Shown here: positions 1 through 7,775 of the stretch, in pieces
Position numbering within the stretch: the first letter of the stretch is position 1
Layout of the letters: every line of letters begins with the position of its first letter
Assembly (NCBI GenBank): GCA_945863785.1
Contig: CAMBAQ010000052.1
Location: 1 to 11,169, forward strand
DNA from: Chthoniobacter flavus
GTDB lineage: Bacteria > Verrucomicrobiota > Verrucomicrobiia > Chthoniobacterales > Terrimicrobiaceae
Direction: 5' to 3'
Length of the DNA: 11,169 nucleotides
The notes under the pieces: model-generated
The model's input: only the letters and a program-made list of their open reading frames with translations
Databases searched by the model: none
What the model was told of the DNA's origin: nothing
Made by a program: the position numbers and the translations under genes

Positions 1-163
1 GGCACCCCCATTTAAGAGAAAATCTGTGAGGGCAAAATGGATTTCGCGTATTGTTATTAACCGAAAAACAGCCTCACACCTGAATATTCTCGCCAATTTA
101 GGTGGGGTTGTGATGGTGTGGAACTTCTGCTCGGCGAATCCTCCGAGCGGGCTCTTCCAAAAA
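1..163 (+). promoter_or_regulatory. Leader upstream of the chemotaxis receptor, with stem-loop
   Basis: This stretch precedes the receptor gene and is probably its 5' untranslated region. A stem-loop is visible at 127-150: the core GCTCGG (129-134) pairs with CCGAGC (143-148), and a G-U and a C-G pair extend it to about 8 bp around an 8-nt loop. It ends 13 nt before the ATG at 164. A weaker pairing, CACCT (77-81) with AGGTG (99-103), lies upstream. No Shine-Dalgarno sequence is evident before ATG 164. The receptor frame stays open back to a GTG at 26, but the peptide read there does not resemble a receptor N-terminus. I could not match the structure to a known riboswitch, and no clear -35/-10 pair was found. 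Confidence 0.4.
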
Positions 164-1783
164 ATGAATTTGAATGTCAATCAAAAAGTCGGGGCTTTGG
201 TCCTATTTGCCAGCTTCTCCATGTTATCCTTTGCTGCCGTAGTTTTCTACGAATTCGAACAAAATCTGGAGCGTGAGAATGATCTGGAAACGATATCGAC
301 GGCGATGACAAATCACCTCGAGGCTGACATGATGCATGATGCCCTTCGCAGCGATGTTCTGTCTGCAACTCTCTCTGGCATCAAAAAGGACACCAACTCG
401 GGCAAAGAGGTGTTGCAAGAACTCGGGAATCATATCGCGATATTTCGAGGGGCTATCGAAAAAAACGAAAAACTCGATTTGGATGATTCCACAAAATCGG
501 CGCTCACAAGTGTAGAAAAACCGCTCGAGGAATATACAACATTGGCTGCAGATCTAGCCAAGAAAGCAATTCAAGATCCCACTGCGGTGGAATCCGAAAT
601 GGTAAGTTTTGGAAAAAAGTTTCAAGACTTGGAGCGCAGCATGTCCACGGTCAGCGGGTTGATACAATCCCGTGCGGAAACGCTCAAAGCGAGTTCCGAA
701 CAGACTAAGAAGACTTTCCTGAAATTTCTTTTTATCGGAGTCGGATTTTCCATTCTCCTTTTAAATGCCGTTGGATGGATCGTAGCGCGCAGCATCCCCC
801 GCTCGTTTATGATGCTCATCGACCGCCTCGCTATTGGCGCCAATCAGATCGAAAGCGCATCTGGCCACATTGCCTCGTCGAGCGAATCCCTCGCCAGCAG
901 CACCACCGAACAGGCCGCCTCACTTGAGGAAACCAGCGCCTCACTCGAAGAGATCGCCAGCATGACCAAAAACAATGCTGAGAATTCCCGCGTCGCTAAG
1001 GATCTCACTGGAACGATGCGCGAGGTGGCCGATACAGGCGCTTCTGACATGGAAGAAATGGCCCAGGCCATGGCGGCGATCAAAAACTCCAGCAACAACA
1101 TCGCCAAAATCATCAAAACGATCGATGAGATCGCCTTTCAGACAAACATTCTCGCCCTGAATGCCGCTGTGGAAGCCGCTCGCGCAGGCGAAGCCGGCAT
1201 GGGCTTCGCTGTTGTAGCCGAGGAGGTACGAAACCTCGCTCTTCGTAGCGCCAGCGCGGCTAGGGAGACAGCGGAGAAAATCGAAGACTCCATCCAAAAA
1301 AGCTCCGCAGGTGTTCAGATCAACGCCAAAGTCTCGCTAAGCCTAGCCGATATCGTCAGCAAGGCCCGACAGGCAGACCAATTAGTCGCCCAGATTTCCA
1401 TCGCCTCAAACGAGCAAAGCCAAGGCATCGATCAAATCAATTCCTCGGTTTCCCAAATGGATGCCATGACCCAAAACAATGCAGCAGGCGCCGAGGAAAG
1501 CGCGAACGTCTCCGCAGATCTTCGTAATCAGTCCACCCAACTCACCCAACTAGTCCAAGAACTCCAGACACTCGTTGGCGGAAAATCCTCAAGCGCCAAG
1601 CGGTCGTCCAAAATAAAAAGTCCGATCAAGGCCAAGAAAACTCAGGTGGCCTCCTCGAAATTGGTCAATCAATCCAAGTCCCAGACTCAACGTTCCGCGA
1701 CACGCGCCCTCCCAAGCAAGGAAGTCCAACAGCCCACACGCCGAGATATAATTCCTCTCGAGGACGAGTTTCAGGATTTTTAG
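164..1783 (+). CDS. Methyl-accepting chemotaxis protein
   Basis: This is a transmembrane chemoreceptor (539 aa from this ATG) that would relay ligand binding to CheA/CheW at the inner membrane. It has a TM helix at about residues 8-29, a mostly helical periplasmic sensor at about 30-185 of four-helix-bundle size, and TM2 at about 186-208. A long cytoplasmic coiled coil carries the canonical hairpin tip at about 320-360 (EIAFQTNILALNAAVEAARA, then GFAVVAEEVRNLA). EQAASLEETSASLEEI-type helices flank the tip and match methylation regions. A full HAMP domain with a DEIG-like motif is not recognisable. After TM2 there are only about 30 residues before the signalling helices. The last 72 residues are a Lys/Ser-rich linker ending in an acidic-aromatic peptide (LEDEFQDF), possibly a tether. 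ATG 164 is chosen because TM1 starts right after it; a GTG at 26 in the same frame is less likely. No che genes are nearby. Confidence 0.93.
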   Translation: MNLNVNQKVGALVLFASFSMLSFAAVVFYEFEQNLERENDLETISTAMTNHLEADMMHDALRSDVLSATLSGIKKDTNSGKEVLQELGNHIAIFRGAIEKNEKLDLDDSTKSALTSVEKPLEEYTTLAADLAKKAIQDPTAVESEMVSFGKKFQDLERSMSTVSGLIQSRAETLKASSEQTKKTFLKFLFIGVGFSILLLNAVGWIVARSIPRSFMMLIDRLAIGANQIESASGHIASSSESLASSTTEQAASLEETSASLEEIASMTKNNAENSRVAKDLTGTMREVADTGASDMEEMAQAMAAIKNSSNNIAKIIKTIDEIAFQTNILALNAAVEAARAGEAGMGFAVVAEEVRNLALRSASAARETAEKIEDSIQKSSAGVQINAKVSLSLADIVSKARQADQLVAQISIASNEQSQGIDQINSSVSQMDAMTQNNAAGAEESANVSADLRNQSTQLTQLVQELQTLVGGKSSSAKRSSKIKSPIKAKKTQVASSKLVNQSKSQTQRSATRALPSKEVQQPTRRDIIPLEDEFQDF

Positions 1784-1835
1784 AAAATCCAAAGAACCTA
1801 TTTATCGGGCAGACTTCACCCAGATTATTCCGCCA

Positions 1836-2978
1836 CTATCGTTCGCTGTAAAAGGCATCAACGAGCGCAAGGCAGCGATCGTTTGGAAGCACCCCCAGTT
1901 CCATTTGGTTCATCAAATAGGCAAAGCCGATACCCGTCTCGGGATCGGCAAAGGCTAGGCTCCCGCCTGCGCCCGCATGGCCAAATGCACTCAATGACGG
2001 CCCCAGAAGCTGACGAGATTTGCGACCTCCAGAGTCAATGGGATCGAGCATGAATCCAGCGGAGTAGGCCGTCTCCATTTGCAATACACCATCGAATCCC
2101 TGAGCAAGACGCGAGGACATCCAGTGAAGCGCTTTTTCACCAAAAAACTCATTGGAACCATTTCGCACACCAATTGCCAGCATGGAGTAAAACCGCGCCA
2201 ACGCAGATGCTGACGCAATACCACCAAGCGAGGGAAGTGAAGCTGACCTCATTCGTGTAGCATTCATGCCGGATGGGGGCGGCACACCGCCAATACTTGA
2301 GAACGCTAAACGCGTGAGCGAATCTGGATCAGCAAAGGCCAACGCAAAAGTGTCAGGAGGCGATCCCGGTTGAGCGCGCGGCGGAAGCATCGTGGCTACA
2401 CGCGAGTGAAATTCCTCCGGCAATCCAATCCAAATATCCAAACCTAAAGGTTCACCAAAAAACCTCCGCCAGTAGGATCCTATCGACTCTCCGCCGGACA
2501 ACCTGCGAACGATTTCATCCAAGATAAATCCGAACACCCTCGGCCCATAGGCCGGACCGGCATCGATAGCCCGCAGCGGAACTTGTGCTTCCACCGCCCG
2601 AATCACACTTTCGTGATCCAGCAACGTAGCGGATTTTGAATTCAACGCACAAAGACCTGCTCGGTGAGAGAGCACATGGGCAAATGTGAGATGATTTTTT
2701 CCAGCGTTGGCGAAATCTGGCCACAAATCCCCCACCCTTGCGTCCATATCAATTCCCGCTTTCTCCATGGCATGAAGGACACAGGAGACAGCAAGTGCCT
2801 TCGTGGCGGACCAGATGAGAACAAGGGTTTCCTGAGTCCAAGGAATAGTACGCGCCGCATCACAAAAGCCTCCGTGCAATGTCTCCACCTCACCATTGGC
2901 ATCGAAGACGCTGACTGAGGCGCCGACCTCGCGACCGTTGGTGAAGTTTCTTTTGAAGGCTTCGCTGAGCGCGCTCAA
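1836..2978 (-). CDS. Serine hydrolase, beta-lactamase/esterase (class C-like) family
   Basis: This is a 380-aa protein of the beta-lactamase-related serine hydrolase family (EstB, DD-peptidase-like). The catalytic SxxK is S57-A-T-K60 in the context IWSATKALAVSCVL. Y144 in PAYGPRVFG is the candidate second motif (Y-x-N/S type, here altered). HAGAGGS at 334-340 fits the third motif (HxG/KTG position). There is no signal peptide, so it is likely cytoplasmic. The substrate cannot be inferred; esterase or peptidase activity is as likely as beta-lactamase, and a resistance role should not be assumed. The start appears to be TTG (minus-strand 2978-2976). The first in-frame ATG lies after the SxxK motif, so a later start would remove the active site. 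The TTG overlaps the TGA stop of the upstream TPR-like gene (TTGA), pointing to translational coupling. The gene converges on the chemoreceptor gene with a 52-bp gap and no obvious terminator. Confidence 0.88.
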   Translation of the reverse strand: MSALSEAFKRNFTNGREVGASVSVFDANGEVETLHGGFCDAARTIPWTQETLVLIWSATKALAVSCVLHAMEKAGIDMDARVGDLWPDFANAGKNHLTFAHVLSHRAGLCALNSKSATLLDHESVIRAVEAQVPLRAIDAGPAYGPRVFGFILDEIVRRLSGGESIGSYWRRFFGEPLGLDIWIGLPEEFHSRVATMLPPRAQPGSPPDTFALAFADPDSLTRLAFSSIGGVPPPSGMNATRMRSASLPSLGGIASASALARFYSMLAIGVRNGSNEFFGEKALHWMSSRLAQGFDGVLQMETAYSAGFMLDPIDSGGRKSRQLLGPSLSAFGHAGAGGSLAFADPETGIGFAYLMNQMELGVLPNDRCLALVDAFYSER

Positions 2979-3442
2979 AGCGTCTTTTTAATCGGTCCGA
3001 GATCAGGGTCGAGCTTCGCGATCTCACGGAATTTATCATCCATGGCGAAGCTTGTTTTCACATAATCCACAGCGGCCTCGAGATCACCGAGAACCGCACT
3101 GTAGCAAGCCAAGTTGTAAAAATAAGTCGCCTCCTCCTCGAGACAGTTGGGCCCGCTGAGCAAGAGTTTACGGGCCTCGGCGGTTTCCCCTTTTTCATGA
3201 AGGCAGAACGCACCATGAATGAAGCCTGCTGGAGCCTCGGGATAATTCACGCGCATCGATCGGCAAACATCAAGAGCCGTTTCCCACTCCTGGGATTTCA
3301 TGAGAATGAAAAGCCTCAACTGCAGAGCCTCCTCGGATTCCCTTTCCTCCTGCGGAAGGGAATCCAACTCAGCCAGCGCCTCGGCGGGCATTTCGAGTTC
3401 GATGTAACCCTGCGCCGCCAGCAAGGATTTTTCATATGACAT
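2975..3442 (-). CDS. Small TPR-like helical repeat protein
   Basis: This is a 155-aa protein without signal peptide or TM segment. It is made of helix pairs with tetratricopeptide-like spacing: Ala/Leu/Tyr-rich helices such as AQGYIELEMPAEALAEL, then ALDVCRSMRVNYPEAP, then YFYNLACYSAVLGDLEAAVDY (about residues 107-127). The last has the clearest TPR pattern of small and aromatic residues followed by G-x-x-x-x-A. TPR proteins of this size usually act as adaptors, and no partner is evident beyond the coupled hydrolase downstream. ATG 3442 is the first codon and has no strong Shine-Dalgarno upstream. It is the first gene of a minus-strand pair, transcribed from the spacer shared with argA. Exact function unknown. 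Confidence 0.82.
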   Translation of the reverse strand: MSYEKSLLAAQGYIELEMPAEALAELDSLPQEERESEEALQLRLFILMKSQEWETALDVCRSMRVNYPEAPAGFIHGAFCLHEKGETAEARKLLLSGPNCLEEEATYFYNLACYSAVLGDLEAAVDYVKTSFAMDDKFREIAKLDPDLGPIKKTL

Positions 3443-3540
3443 TTGCCGAAAATAACGACGACGGCAGGATTTTCAACAGTGTTATTTTTCTGCTGTGTCC
3501 CTAAGGCGGTATCTGCTATCAGCATCAGGACTTAAATAAC
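3443..3540. promoter_or_regulatory. Divergent spacer between the TPR-like gene and argA
   Basis: These 98 bp separate two divergent genes, so at least two outward promoters are expected here. I could not assign a convincing -35/-10 pair to either direction. AT-rich tracts occur at about 3450-3460 and 3480-3491. A CAGGA-like ribosome-binding match at about 3526-3530 lies roughly 10 nt before the GTG of argA. No palindrome typical of an ArgR box was seen. Confidence 0.4.
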
Positions 3541-4824
3541 GTGAACGTCTCCGATCTCCGCGAAATTCTACAATACGTCCCCCTCTTCCGGGAGCGCATC
3601 TTCGTGATTGCCGTGGATGGCGAGGTGGCAGGTTCGGAAAATTTCTCCAACCTCCTTCTCGACATCGCCGTCCTTCGCTCTCTCAGCATCAAGGTTGTTC
3701 TGGTCCACGGCGCGAGCCACCAGATCATCACCCATGCAGAAACTCGGGGCATCAAAATCACCAACTCCGATGGCATCGGCGTCACCGATGAACCCACCCT
3801 TCAAGTCAGCATTGATGCCGCGATTCGGCTCACAAACGAGATCATGGAAGGCCTTTCTTCGGTCGATCTTCGCGCTGCATACATTAACGCACTTATCGCC
3901 CATCCATCCGGCATTCTTGGCGGCATCGACCAGCAATACACAGGCAAGGTGGAACGCGTCGACGTGAAGGCCCTCAAGCTCCTCCTTGATGAAGGCATCA
4001 TCCCCATCGTTCCTCCCCTCGGCTTTGACGGCGAGGGACGCACTTACCGAGTGAACTCCGACAGCATCGCTCTCGAAGTCGCGGTGGAACTCGGTGCTGC
4101 AAAAATCCTCTACCTTGCCCCAGGCGGCGCTTTCTCGGAATCCGTTCCCCTGCCCCGTCAAATCTCAATTGCAGAAACCGAAGAGTTGATCAAAAAGCGG
4201 AAAGCGGAATTCTCACCTAACCTCATTTCCAAGCTCGAGAACGGTGCCAAGGCCTGCCGGCAAGGCGTCGCCCGCACCCACATCCTGGATGGCGGCATGA
4301 ACGAGGCGCTCTTGAGCGAAGTCTTCAGCCACGAAGGCATCGGGACGATGGTTTACTCGAACGAGTATCAACACATCCGGCGGATTTTTAAAAAGGACGT
4401 CCGCGCGGTCATTTCCCTCATACGGCAATCCGTCAAGAATGAGGAACTCGTCCGGCGCTCACGCACAGAGATTCTTGAAAATTTAAATGACTACTGGCTC
4501 TTGGAGATTGATCGCTCTCCAGTGGCATGCGTGGCCTTGCACATGTATCCCGAACAAGCCGCGGCGGAACTCGCCTGTCTCCATGTACGTAAGTCGCATG
4601 AAAACCAAGGTTACGGTCGCAAGCTCATGGCCTTTGTCGAAAATCTGGCCCGCGAAAAAGAGGTCAAAAATCTCTTCGCTCTATCCACTCAAGCCTACAG
4701 CTATCTCCAGCAAAAAGGCGGCTACACCGCGGCGGATCCCTCGCTCCTTCCAGCATCTCGCCGCAACCGCTACGAGTCCAGTGGACGGAACTCCGTCGTT
4801 CTTGTTAAAGCGCTCCGTCCCTAA
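3541..4824 (+). CDS. argA: Amino-acid N-acetyltransferase (N-acetylglutamate synthase)
   Basis: The enzyme transfers acetyl from acetyl-CoA to glutamate, the first step of arginine synthesis, in the cytoplasm. At 427 aa it has the two-domain layout of classical ArgA (E. coli ArgA is about 443 aa). An amino-acid-kinase-like domain spans about 15-275 with VVLVHGA at 52-58 and GAKACRQGVARTHILDG at 235-251; in ArgA this domain normally binds arginine for feedback control rather than catalysing phosphorylation. A GNAT domain spans about 280-427 with the acetyl-CoA loop ELACLHVRKSHENQGYGRKL at 343-362. The C-terminal LLPASRRNRYESSGRNSVVL also matches the ArgA pattern. The start is GTG, chosen because the domain begins soon after and the spacer ends there. 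Its stop overlaps the symporter start by one base (TAATG). No other arg genes lie in the window. Confidence 0.95.
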   Translation: MNVSDLREILQYVPLFRERIFVIAVDGEVAGSENFSNLLLDIAVLRSLSIKVVLVHGASHQIITHAETRGIKITNSDGIGVTDEPTLQVSIDAAIRLTNEIMEGLSSVDLRAAYINALIAHPSGILGGIDQQYTGKVERVDVKALKLLLDEGIIPIVPPLGFDGEGRTYRVNSDSIALEVAVELGAAKILYLAPGGAFSESVPLPRQISIAETEELIKKRKAEFSPNLISKLENGAKACRQGVARTHILDGGMNEALLSEVFSHEGIGTMVYSNEYQHIRRIFKKDVRAVISLIRQSVKNEELVRRSRTEILENLNDYWLLEIDRSPVACVALHMYPEQAAAELACLHVRKSHENQGYGRKLMAFVENLAREKEVKNLFALSTQAYSYLQQKGGYTAADPSLLPASRRNRYESSGRNSVVLVKALRP

Positions 4825-6461
4825 TGAGCCAGTCCGCTCTCCTCATTGATGGACTCGTTATTTTAGCCTACTTCGTCGCCATCGTAGGCATCGGCCTCTA
4901 TGCGGGGCGCGGCAATTCAACACTTCAGGAGTTTGCCTTAGGCGGACAAAAAATGCCATGGTGGGCGGTACTGGCTTCCATTATCGCAGCGGAAACGAGC
5001 GCCGCGACATTCTTGGGAACGCCCGCCGAAGGATATAAGACACTCGGCTTTGCCTACGCCCAACTAGCCATCGGAACGATCCTCGCCCGAGTGGTCATAG
5101 CTTATCTCTTCATAGCTCCTTATTTTCGTTTCAAGGTTCAAAGCATCTACGAATACCTCACTGTCCGCTTCGGTTCGCGCACGAAAAATATGGCTAGCGG
5201 GATCTTTCTCCTCGGCCGCGTGCTGGGGATCGGCGTTCGGCTTTACCTCGGCGGCGTGATCCTCGTCGTGATCTGGCGCTACCTCTTTCCGGGCTCGCAA
5301 ATCACCATCTGGACGTATTTTTGGGGCATCGTCTTTGTCACGGTCGTCACCACCCTCTACACCGCTGTAGGGGGAATCAAAGCGGTCGTCTGGACCGACG
5401 TGATCCAAGCTTGCCTCATGTGCGGCGCGGTGGTTTTTGCAATCTTTGCGATCCTTCGAGACATCCCTGGCGGCCTCTCCAAAGTCGATTCCATGCTCAA
5501 TGGGAATAATGTGGCGATGTTCCAGACTGGTTGGGATGCCACACGTCCCTTTGGCGACGCGATTCGCGCAATGCTGGAAAATCCCTACACTATCCTTGCC
5601 GCCATCCTAGGATCGACATTCCTCACCATGGCCACCCATGGTACCGACCAAGACATGGTTCAACGCATGCTCACGGCGGAGAACATTTCAAAAAGCCGAT
5701 TCAGTCTCATCGTAAGCGGGTTTGCAGATATCCCGATCGTTCTCGCCTTCCTTTCCGTTGGCATTCTCCTCTGGGTGCATTACCAAATCAGTCCCGACCC
5801 CTCGCTGCCCACAGCCCACAATGAGATCTTTGCGCACTACATCGTGCACGAAATGCCAGTCGGGATCCGCGGGCTCATTATTGCTGGCGTATTCGCCACC
5901 ATGATGGGGTCGACCTCGGCAGCATTGAATGCTTTGGCGACATCGTTCATCCGTGATTTTTACCAACCTTACATCAACAAGACATCGACTGACACCCAAT
6001 CCGTACGCGCCGCCCGCATCGCCACAGCGGTATTCGGTGGATTAATGATCGTGGTAGCAACCGCTGCCGCCTATGCGGTGCTTTCCACAAATATCACAAT
6101 CATCCCCCTCGCCCTCGGTGTTCTGGGCTACGGATACGGCTCGATCCTCGGGGTTTTCCTCCTTGGTGTGCTCACAAAGTCCCGGGGGAATGATTTGTGT
6201 AACGTCTTTGCTATGCTCACCGGGATAGGCGCTGTTCTCGTTTTGGGAAAAGTGAAGATTCCGGCCATCAGCATTGCGGCCCTGCTCCACTTGCAACTTC
6301 ATCCAGCAGAGTGGAACTTCGGCCTCATTATGCCTGAGTGGTGGCCCGCCATTTCCTGGCCCTATTTTGTTTTCATCGGCTGCGCGACAACGTTTTTGCT
6401 AGGCGTGCTCTTCGCCACCCAGCCTACTCAAAAAGCAAAATCCGCCGCTCAGATCGCCTAG
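4824..6461 (+). CDS. Sodium:solute symporter (SSS family) permease
   Basis: This is a 545-aa inner-membrane protein with about 13 hydrophobic segments, the size and pattern of SSS (SLC5-like) Na+-coupled importers. Diagnostic stretches include WWAVLASIIAAETSAATFLG (46-65, first core helix, broken helix region), AVGGIKAVVWTDVIQ (181-195, the SSS signature), HGTDQDMVQRML (272-283) and ATMMGSTSAALNALATSFIRDFY (358-380). The last contains the serines (S363, S365) expected near the Na2 sodium site. The substrate cannot be told from the sequence; family members carry sugars, amino acids, carboxylates or nucleosides. The ATG overlaps the argA stop codon by one base and has no Shine-Dalgarno of its own, so translation is probably coupled to argA. 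A probable terminator follows at about 6513. Confidence 0.93.
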   Translation: MSQSALLIDGLVILAYFVAIVGIGLYAGRGNSTLQEFALGGQKMPWWAVLASIIAAETSAATFLGTPAEGYKTLGFAYAQLAIGTILARVVIAYLFIAPYFRFKVQSIYEYLTVRFGSRTKNMASGIFLLGRVLGIGVRLYLGGVILVVIWRYLFPGSQITIWTYFWGIVFVTVVTTLYTAVGGIKAVVWTDVIQACLMCGAVVFAIFAILRDIPGGLSKVDSMLNGNNVAMFQTGWDATRPFGDAIRAMLENPYTILAAILGSTFLTMATHGTDQDMVQRMLTAENISKSRFSLIVSGFADIPIVLAFLSVGILLWVHYQISPDPSLPTAHNEIFAHYIVHEMPVGIRGLIIAGVFATMMGSTSAALNALATSFIRDFYQPYINKTSTDTQSVRAARIATAVFGGLMIVVATAAAYAVLSTNITIIPLALGVLGYGYGSILGVFLLGVLTKSRGNDLCNVFAMLTGIGAVLVLGKVKIPAISIAALLHLQLHPAEWNFGLIMPEWWPAISWPYFVFIGCATTFLLGVLFATQPTQKAKSAAQIA

Positions 6462-6510
6462 AAAACGTCACCATCTCGCAAGAGGGATATTTCCCATGAG
6501 ACGGAGTGTT

Positions 6511-6538
6511 TTCCCCCAGACTTGAAGGGGCTTTTTTT
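6511..6538 (+). terminator. Probable Rho-independent terminator after the symporter gene
   Basis: CCCC (6514-6517) can pair with GGGG (6527-6530) across a 9-nt loop, and a run of seven T (6532-6538) follows after one C. The stem is short, so strength is uncertain. Its place, about 50 bp past the symporter stop and before the next gene, fits the end of an argA-symporter transcript. The rest of this 113-bp spacer (6462-6574) contains another small hairpin (GGGA/TCCC, about 6484-6495) and presumably the promoter of the next cluster, which I could not define. Confidence 0.5.
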
Positions 6539-6589
6539 CCTCTCGCAATGGAATGCCTGACGTGCGAATAAATCGTGTTCTTATTTCAA

Positions 6590-7765
6590 ATGATACGTTC
6601 CAAACTCACCATCGTTCCACTTGTTGCAGCGTCAGCCATGGCCCTCACCTCGTGCAAGCCACCACAGCCTACTGCCCCAGCAACTGTTGAGGCCACCCCG
6701 ACCCCCGCAAACGAGGCCGCCGCTGCGCCTGCAGCTCAGCCTGAAGTAAAACAAGTCGCTTCCGCCCCTGCTGAAGTGACCGCACCATCCGCTAATGCTC
6801 CAGCTACCGCAACAGATGCCGCAACCTCCGCCGATGCTCCAAAGCCACCCGTTGACGCCAAGCCAATCGTCCTCCCTGAGGTCGTTGCTACCGTGAATGG
6901 CCAAAATATCACCAGCCAACAGCTCGAAGAAATCTTTAAAGCCGCCGTCGAAGGATCTGGCCAGAAAGCGGCAAGTTTAACGAACGAGCAAAAACTCGGA
7001 GCTTACAATCAACTCCTCCAAGAGCTGATCATGGACAAGCTCGTTGCCGGAGCAGCCGCTGGAGAAAAAGTGACCGATGCCGACGTCGATGCGGAAATCG
7101 CCAAAGTCAAAAAACAATTTCCCGATGAAAAAATCTTTGAGGAACAACTCAAGCAAGCCGGACAAACACCAGAGAAGCTGAAGGAAAATCTTCGCACCAT
7201 GCTCCAGCAACAACTTTGGATGAAATCGCAGGTCAAGACCTCCGATGTCACCGAAGCCCAAGCGCAAACCTTCTACGACTCCAACAAAAAAGAATTTGAT
7301 CAACCCGAGACCGTCAAGGCGAGCCACATTCTCTTCATGGTGAAACCAGAAGCATCCGAGGCTGATGTCACCAAACAAAAAGAAGCCGCGACCAAGGCTT
7401 CCGAGCGCGCAACCAAGGGCGAGGACTTCTCAACCCTTGCGAAAGAACTCTCCGAAGAACCCGGCGCGAAAGAGTCCGCAGGCGACCTCGGCTTCTTCAC
7501 AAAAGACCGCATGGTGCCAGAATTCGCCAACGCCGCCTTCTCACAAAAAATCGGCGACATCAGCCAACCTGTCCGCACCCAGTTCGGATGGCACGTCATC
7601 AAAGTGACTGAAACCAAGGCAGCCGGCACGGTTCCTTTCGCTGAAGTGAAGGACCAAATCACAGGCTACCTCAAGAGCACCAATCAGCGCGAAGCCGTTC
7701 AAGCGGTTCTCAAAAAGCTGAAAGATTCCGCCAAGGTCGAGACCTTCCTGCCGACAGCGGCCTGA
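6590..7765 (+). CDS. Parvulin-type (PpiC/SurA-like) peptidyl-prolyl isomerase lipoprotein
   Basis: This is an exported folding factor, 391 aa from ATG 6590. The N-terminus is a lipoprotein signal, MIRSKLTIVPLVAASAMA followed by lipobox LTSC, with Cys22 as the lipidation site. A low-complexity Ala/Pro/Thr-rich linker (about 23-95) leads to a SurA/PrsA-like helical chaperone segment (about 97-235: VVATVNGQNIT, then the long charged helices). A rotamase domain follows (about 242-340) with ASHILF (H246), the GDLGFF turn at 298-303, MVPEF (M308, F312) and GWHVIKV (H335), all expected for parvulins. It probably assists folding of secreted or outer-membrane proteins. An upstream in-frame GTG at 6575 would add five residues; ATG 6590 places a positive charge right before the hydrophobic core and is preferred. 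It is the first gene of the downstream cluster. Confidence 0.93.
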   Translation: MIRSKLTIVPLVAASAMALTSCKPPQPTAPATVEATPTPANEAAAAPAAQPEVKQVASAPAEVTAPSANAPATATDAATSADAPKPPVDAKPIVLPEVVATVNGQNITSQQLEEIFKAAVEGSGQKAASLTNEQKLGAYNQLLQELIMDKLVAGAAAGEKVTDADVDAEIAKVKKQFPDEKIFEEQLKQAGQTPEKLKENLRTMLQQQLWMKSQVKTSDVTEAQAQTFYDSNKKEFDQPETVKASHILFMVKPEASEADVTKQKEAATKASERATKGEDFSTLAKELSEEPGAKESAGDLGFFTKDRMVPEFANAAFSQKIGDISQPVRTQFGWHVIKVTETKAAGTVPFAEVKDQITGYLKSTNQREAVQAVLKKLKDSAKVETFLPTAA

Positions 7766-7775
7766 TAGGACCCGG

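Noticed and set aside
26..163. N-terminal extension of the chemoreceptor from GTG 26
   Set aside because: The 46 extra residues precede TM1, do not resemble receptor sequence, and the DNA contains a hairpin typical of a leader; ATG 164 fits better.
1..163. c-di-GMP riboswitch ahead of the chemoreceptor
   Set aside because: Such riboswitches are common before chemotaxis genes, but the conserved core sequences of the known classes are absent; only a simple hairpin is visible.
1836..2978. Antibiotic-resistance beta-lactamase
   Set aside because: The SxxK and HxG motifs place it in the broad serine hydrolase family, but there is no signal peptide and the second motif is altered, so resistance cannot be claimed.
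3568..4161. 197-codon minus-strand frame
   Set aside because: It lies entirely antisense to the well-supported argA gene and arises from its codon pattern; no family resemblance.
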